From: an uncultured Clostridia bacterium
GTDB lineage: Bacteria > Bacillota > Clostridia > UBA1212
Assembly: GCA_947304585.1 (NCBI GenBank)
Contig: CAMZBI010000023.1
Location: 1 to 34,408, forward strand
Direction of reading: 5' to 3'
Length of the DNA: 34,408 bases
Shown: one piece after another, positions 31,886 through 34,408 of the stretch
How the letters are laid out: each line of letters starts with the position of its first letter
Position numbering within the stretch: the first letter of the stretch is position 1
Position numbers and translations under genes: made by a program
Notes under the pieces: model-generated
What the model saw: only the letters and a program-made list of their open reading frames with translations
Told to the model about the DNA's origin: nothing
Databases searched by the model: none

Positions 31886-33208
31886 TTAATCAACCTGCAA
31901 AAGGTTGATTTTCTTTTTCTTCAGCATGAAAATATATGCCCCGGCGGATACGACGGTATCGAAGGCATTGCCGATTCCGAAAAGCAATGCAATCCCGATC
32001 AGCGTTGGCGTCCATATTCCGGTGACGTACAGAATGAATGCTGTTCCGTAGTAAAGCGTATTTGTCACGACCGATTCGAAAAGCATATAGTTTGTTTTGC
32101 CAAGGCCATAGAACGTGGCATCGAAGACATTTTGAAATGCATAAAGCACGTAGAAACCGAGCAGAATCAGTATAAGTTCAAAAAGCTTGTCCACGTCGGA
32201 GAACTTCAGAACATTCGTCATAAACGGTTTCCACAGCGGAATGGTAGCGCACCAGGTCACACAAACTACAAATGTTATTGCGAAATATCCAAGAGTGTTT
32301 TTCCGTACGTTGTCTTCACTTTCGGCGGTCTCCTCTTTAATAAGCTCGCCAAGCTGAAGGATCGGCAGAAGCAGCCAGCCCCAGATGAAATTGTTGGCGA
32401 CCCAGTAGGTTCCCTGCTCGCCGACGACGTTCACCATGCGCGCCACCATGAGCATATACGCAACGTTGCGGACAAGAGATTCCAGCCCGGAGATGCCGCC
32501 GATTTTCAGGAAATCTTTCATCCAGCCGAAATCGAGCTTCTCAATTGTGAATACTTTGACGTCTTCTTTATGCAACAGCAGTAGAGAAACGGCGAGAAGC
32601 AAGACGTTTACGATTATGTTTGAATAGCCAATACCGTTCACGCCAAGGTTCAGCGAAACCGGCAGATTGGATACCAGGAACGTATCAAATACAAGCGACA
32701 GCACGAGTCTGGCGCCTGTCAGTATGTAGATGTAGCGGCTTCTGTTTACTGAAACCAATGCAACGAGCGCAAACTGGGCGAGGATCGAAAAGACATTGGC
32801 AATGCTCTCAACACGGATATATGTTGCAGACGCGGCGATTATTGTCTCGTCCGCGGCCATCAGCGCCAGCAGCTGCTCGGCAAAAATGAACACCGCCGCT
32901 GACAGAACAGCGTACACGCCGAGGGACACGAGCATGCCTGTGCGCACCCGGTTTGAGAAAGCCTTCTTGTCCTCTTTCACCTTTCCGATGAAGAAGAACA
33001 GCGGGAGAATGATCGCTTCGCTGATCACCTCGTAAAGAAGATTGACCCAAGAGAGTTGTCCGGCAATCGAGAACGACCAGTCACCCGGCAGTTGTCCGAG
33101 GAAGAACACCCGCACCGTCGTGTAGATCATTGGGCACAGGCCGAGAACGAGAAGAGCGAGGAACAGTTTGTGGTTTATGTTTTTGAGAGATGTCCTTAGT
33201 TTAAACAT
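31886..33208 (-). CDS. MATE family multidrug/metabolite transporter
   Basis: A 440-aa membrane protein with about twelve TM segments in two halves, MATE-like throughout: the N-terminal half has LYEVISEAIILPLFFFIGK, and the second half begins with KIGGISGLESLVRNVAYMLMVARMVN, the segment that mirrors the first bundle in MATE proteins. It would exchange a cation for a drug or metabolite. The ATG at 33208 has only a weak ACGGA upstream. Its last codons overlap the plus-strand terminator of the DUF2264 gene. Confidence 0.85.
   Translation of the reverse strand: MFKLRTSLKNINHKLFLALLVLGLCPMIYTTVRVFFLGQLPGDWSFSIAGQLSWVNLLYEVISEAIILPLFFFIGKVKEDKKAFSNRVRTGMLVSLGVYAVLSAAVFIFAEQLLALMAADETIIAASATYIRVESIANVFSILAQFALVALVSVNRSRYIYILTGARLVLSLVFDTFLVSNLPVSLNLGVNGIGYSNIIVNVLLLAVSLLLLHKEDVKVFTIEKLDFGWMKDFLKIGGISGLESLVRNVAYMLMVARMVNVVGEQGTYWVANNFIWGWLLLPILQLGELIKEETAESEDNVRKNTLGYFAITFVVCVTWCATIPLWKPFMTNVLKFSDVDKLFELILILLGFYVLYAFQNVFDATFYGLGKTNYMLFESVVTNTLYYGTAFILYVTGIWTPTLIGIALLFGIGNAFDTVVSAGAYIFMLKKKKINLLQVD
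31888..31920 (+). terminator. Intrinsic terminator of the DUF2264 gene, inside the 3' end of the MATE gene
   Basis: Perfect 9-bp stem AATCAACCT-GCAAA-AGGTTGATT followed by TTCTTTTTCTT. The hairpin sits on the antisense of the final codons and stop of the MATE gene. Confidence 0.75.
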
Positions 33209-33261
33209 TTCCGTGTCAGTTTTATTTCAAATTAAAATATCAAATTAACTGTTCCTTGTTC

Positions 33262-33290
33262 ATTTTAATTGTAGCATATTCCTTCTTCAA
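33262..33290 (-). promoter_or_regulatory. Sigma-A promoter of the MATE gene
   Basis: Minus strand TTGAAG (33285-33290), 17 nt, TAAAAT (33262-33267). Further upstream the palindrome ATACTTG-TCT-CAAGTAT (33334-33350) could be an operator. The rest of 33209-33391 shows nothing else. Confidence 0.55.
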
Positions 33291-33391
33291 ATAGTAATCT
33301 TTTTCAAGATTTCGAAGAATGGGCCGGCCGCTGATACTTGTCTCAAGTATTCATTTCCAAACCAGTCCTGTAAAATGTCATTGGCGTAAAA

Positions 33392-33427
33392 GAACAGCCC
33401 CACCGCTTTGAACGACGAGGCTGTCTT
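33392..33427 (-). terminator. Terminator-like hairpin downstream of the transposase remnant
   Basis: ACAGCC pairs with GGCTGT; on the minus strand TTCTTTTACG follows. Stem and loop resemble 29278-29316. It probably shields the MATE gene from upstream transcription. Confidence 0.5.
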
Positions 33428-33513
33428 GTCATTATATTATGTACGATTCAGGCTGTCCTTGACCGTACGGTCACAAAAGTTGTTTTCGCACACCAGTAAT
33501 TTGCCCGGATCGT

Positions 33514-34175
33514 TCAAAATGTTTTTTTCTGCTTGCTCCGGCTGCGGAAGTTTCGGTTTGTTAAGGTCCGTTCGTATTTTGAAAGCAGCTGCCACAGAGC
33601 AAATACTGTTTCCAACTTGGACTTTCCTATCATTTCCTGCTGCCTTAAAAAGCAGAACCATTGCAGATATTCATTCAGATATTTCATCGTGACACTGCGG
33701 AAAGTACTGATGAATCCGTGCCAGGCAATTTCAATGTGATTACCCGGGTCCAGTACAGTTACAGTGTTTACTCCGTGTACTTCCAGCCAGTCGTCAACGT
33801 ATTCGGATACATACCCCCCGTTCTCATACTTCAGGATAGATCCCTCGGGAAGGATAGTACCCGTGTAATGACCGTCTGCATCGGCTGCAATCGCTATCTG
33901 CCACCCTTTTTCGTTCTCTATATCCGTTGTTTTGGCCCTTTTCTGCTTATCCGGGACAGTTTCGAATACCATTTCAGCATCGTTTGCTGCTGTTCCTGTA
34001 CTATTGCGGACAGGATTTTAACGCGGACTATTTCTGCTGTATGACGTTCAATCCCGGCCTTCACCATCTGTGAAATGGTGCACGGGCCTGTCATTAATGA
34101 GAGTACTGTCTGCCATTCATCATCACTCAAAGTAATGGTGTTCCGGATTGTACTCTGGCTGGATACTCTCGGCAT
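33514..34175 (-). pseudogene. IS1595-type transposase remnant, frameshifted
   Basis: Two overlapping frames on the minus strand. The upstream one starts at ATG 34175 behind GGAGGAGGGG and reads SDDEWQTVLSLM, then ISQMVKAGIERHTAEIVRVKIL, like the N-terminal region of IS1595/ISXO2-type transposases. The second (33972-33514) holds the C-terminal part with HIEIAWHGFISTFRSVTMKYLNEYL, close to the final-acidic-residue region of IS1595 transposases. The frame changes between about 33918 and 33972. The usual N-terminal Cys4 zinc ribbon is missing and the first catalytic Asp is not evident. No clear terminal inverted repeats were found. Very likely an inactive copy. Confidence 0.6.
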
Positions 34176-34203
34176 GTCCCCTCCTCCAATAGCAGTGTAT
34201 TTT

Positions 34204-34249
34204 TGATGGGAAAGTATCCTTGCCGCATAATGATAGGAAAGTACTTGCC
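34204..34249. repeat. Two near-identical direct repeats upstream of the transposase remnant
   Basis: TGATgGGAAAGTA-CTTGCC type units at 34204-34224 and 34231-34249, 27 nt apart, differing by a few bases and two inserted positions. They may be transposase-binding repeats of the IS end. Confidence 0.5.
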
Positions 34250-34270
34250 CCCTAAAAAATGGCGTCAGGC

Positions 34271-34408
34271 AATAGGGTAGAGAGGGATTTCGGTCCCTCC
34301 CTCCCATTGCACCGTACGTACCGGTCAGGTATACGGCGCTACATCAAAACAGAAATTCAAGTACTTCTTGCGAGATAGTACGCCAATGGATCGACCAGCC
34401 CCGGCCGG
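34271..34408 (-). mobile_element. Group II intron, 3' end with domains V and VI (partial, runs off the window)
   Basis: On the minus strand a domain V-like hairpin (about 34339-34309) pairs GCGCCGTA with TACGGTGC around a TACC/GGTA inner stem; CTGACCGGTACGTACGGTG is typical of bacterial group II introns. A domain VI-like hairpin follows (34308-34271), G/A-rich strand against CCCTCTCTACCC, with an unpaired A near the end as branch-point candidate. The intron ends at about 34272 in ...CCCTAT. The reverse transcriptase gene would lie beyond 34408. Confidence 0.7.

Overview
The window reads as chromosomal DNA of a Gram-positive Firmicute, most likely an uncultured gut, rumen or digester Clostridia. 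Pointers are the Asp23-AmaP-DUF2273 operon, an SLH-domain lipoprotein, lipoproteins with Thr/Pro/Glu linkers, a TsaE-TsaB-RimI cluster, strong Shine-Dalgarno sites with several TTG starts, and sigma-A type promoters. No rRNA, tRNA or CRISPR array was seen. Both ends lie inside group II intron sequence in the same (minus) orientation: an intron 5' end at 52->1 directly behind a terminator, and an intron 3' end (domains V and VI) at 34408->34272. The window is therefore probably one contig whose assembly stopped at a repeated intron.

Layout. 161-1579 (-): an orphan sugar-type ABC binding lipoprotein with its own promoter and a palindromic operator. 1806-11013 (-): a five-gene operon from one near-consensus promoter, encoding a bactofilin-like protein, two large GT-C glycosyltransferases that share an extracytoplasmic jelly-roll domain, phosphonopyruvate decarboxylase, and a three-domain PEP mutase. 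This looks like a system that makes a phosphonate, activates it with CMP and puts it on a surface glycan or lipid; it is the best candidate here for an undescribed system. 11199-12537 (+): divergent asp23-amaP-DUF2273 envelope-stress operon. 12711-15281 (+): large glycosidase-like protein. 15365-19872 (-): operon of polysaccharide deacetylase, tsaE, tsaB, rimI, an EPSP-synthase-like protein lacking catalytic residues, and a YunG-like protein. 19990-22299 (-): two-gene ABC exporter. 22534-23445 (+): PflX-like radical SAM protein.

23517-26208 (-): a compact operon of a ClpP-like protease with an intact triad, a VirD4/TraG-like ATPase lacking membrane anchors, and a DUF6273 protein, under a promoter whose spacer is filled by a perfect palindrome. 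No relaxase or type IV secretion gene accompanies it. 26723-30259 (-): two surface lipoproteins (SLH/beta-propeller/Ig-like, and LamG-like). 30659-31849 (+): DUF2264 protein under a palindrome-overlapped promoter. 31886-33208 (-): MATE transporter. 33514-34175 (-): frameshifted IS1595-type transposase remnant next to the right-hand intron.

Non-coding DNA is patterned. Two intergenic regions (7625-7824 and 26500-26702) carry degenerate 7-nt tandem repeats (TGTTAAC/TATTCAC type) joined to small GC-rich hairpins; the second folds back with imperfect terminal inverted repeats. Related hairpins alone occur at 11091-11155 and near 29353. All functional calls come from reading the sequence without database searches.
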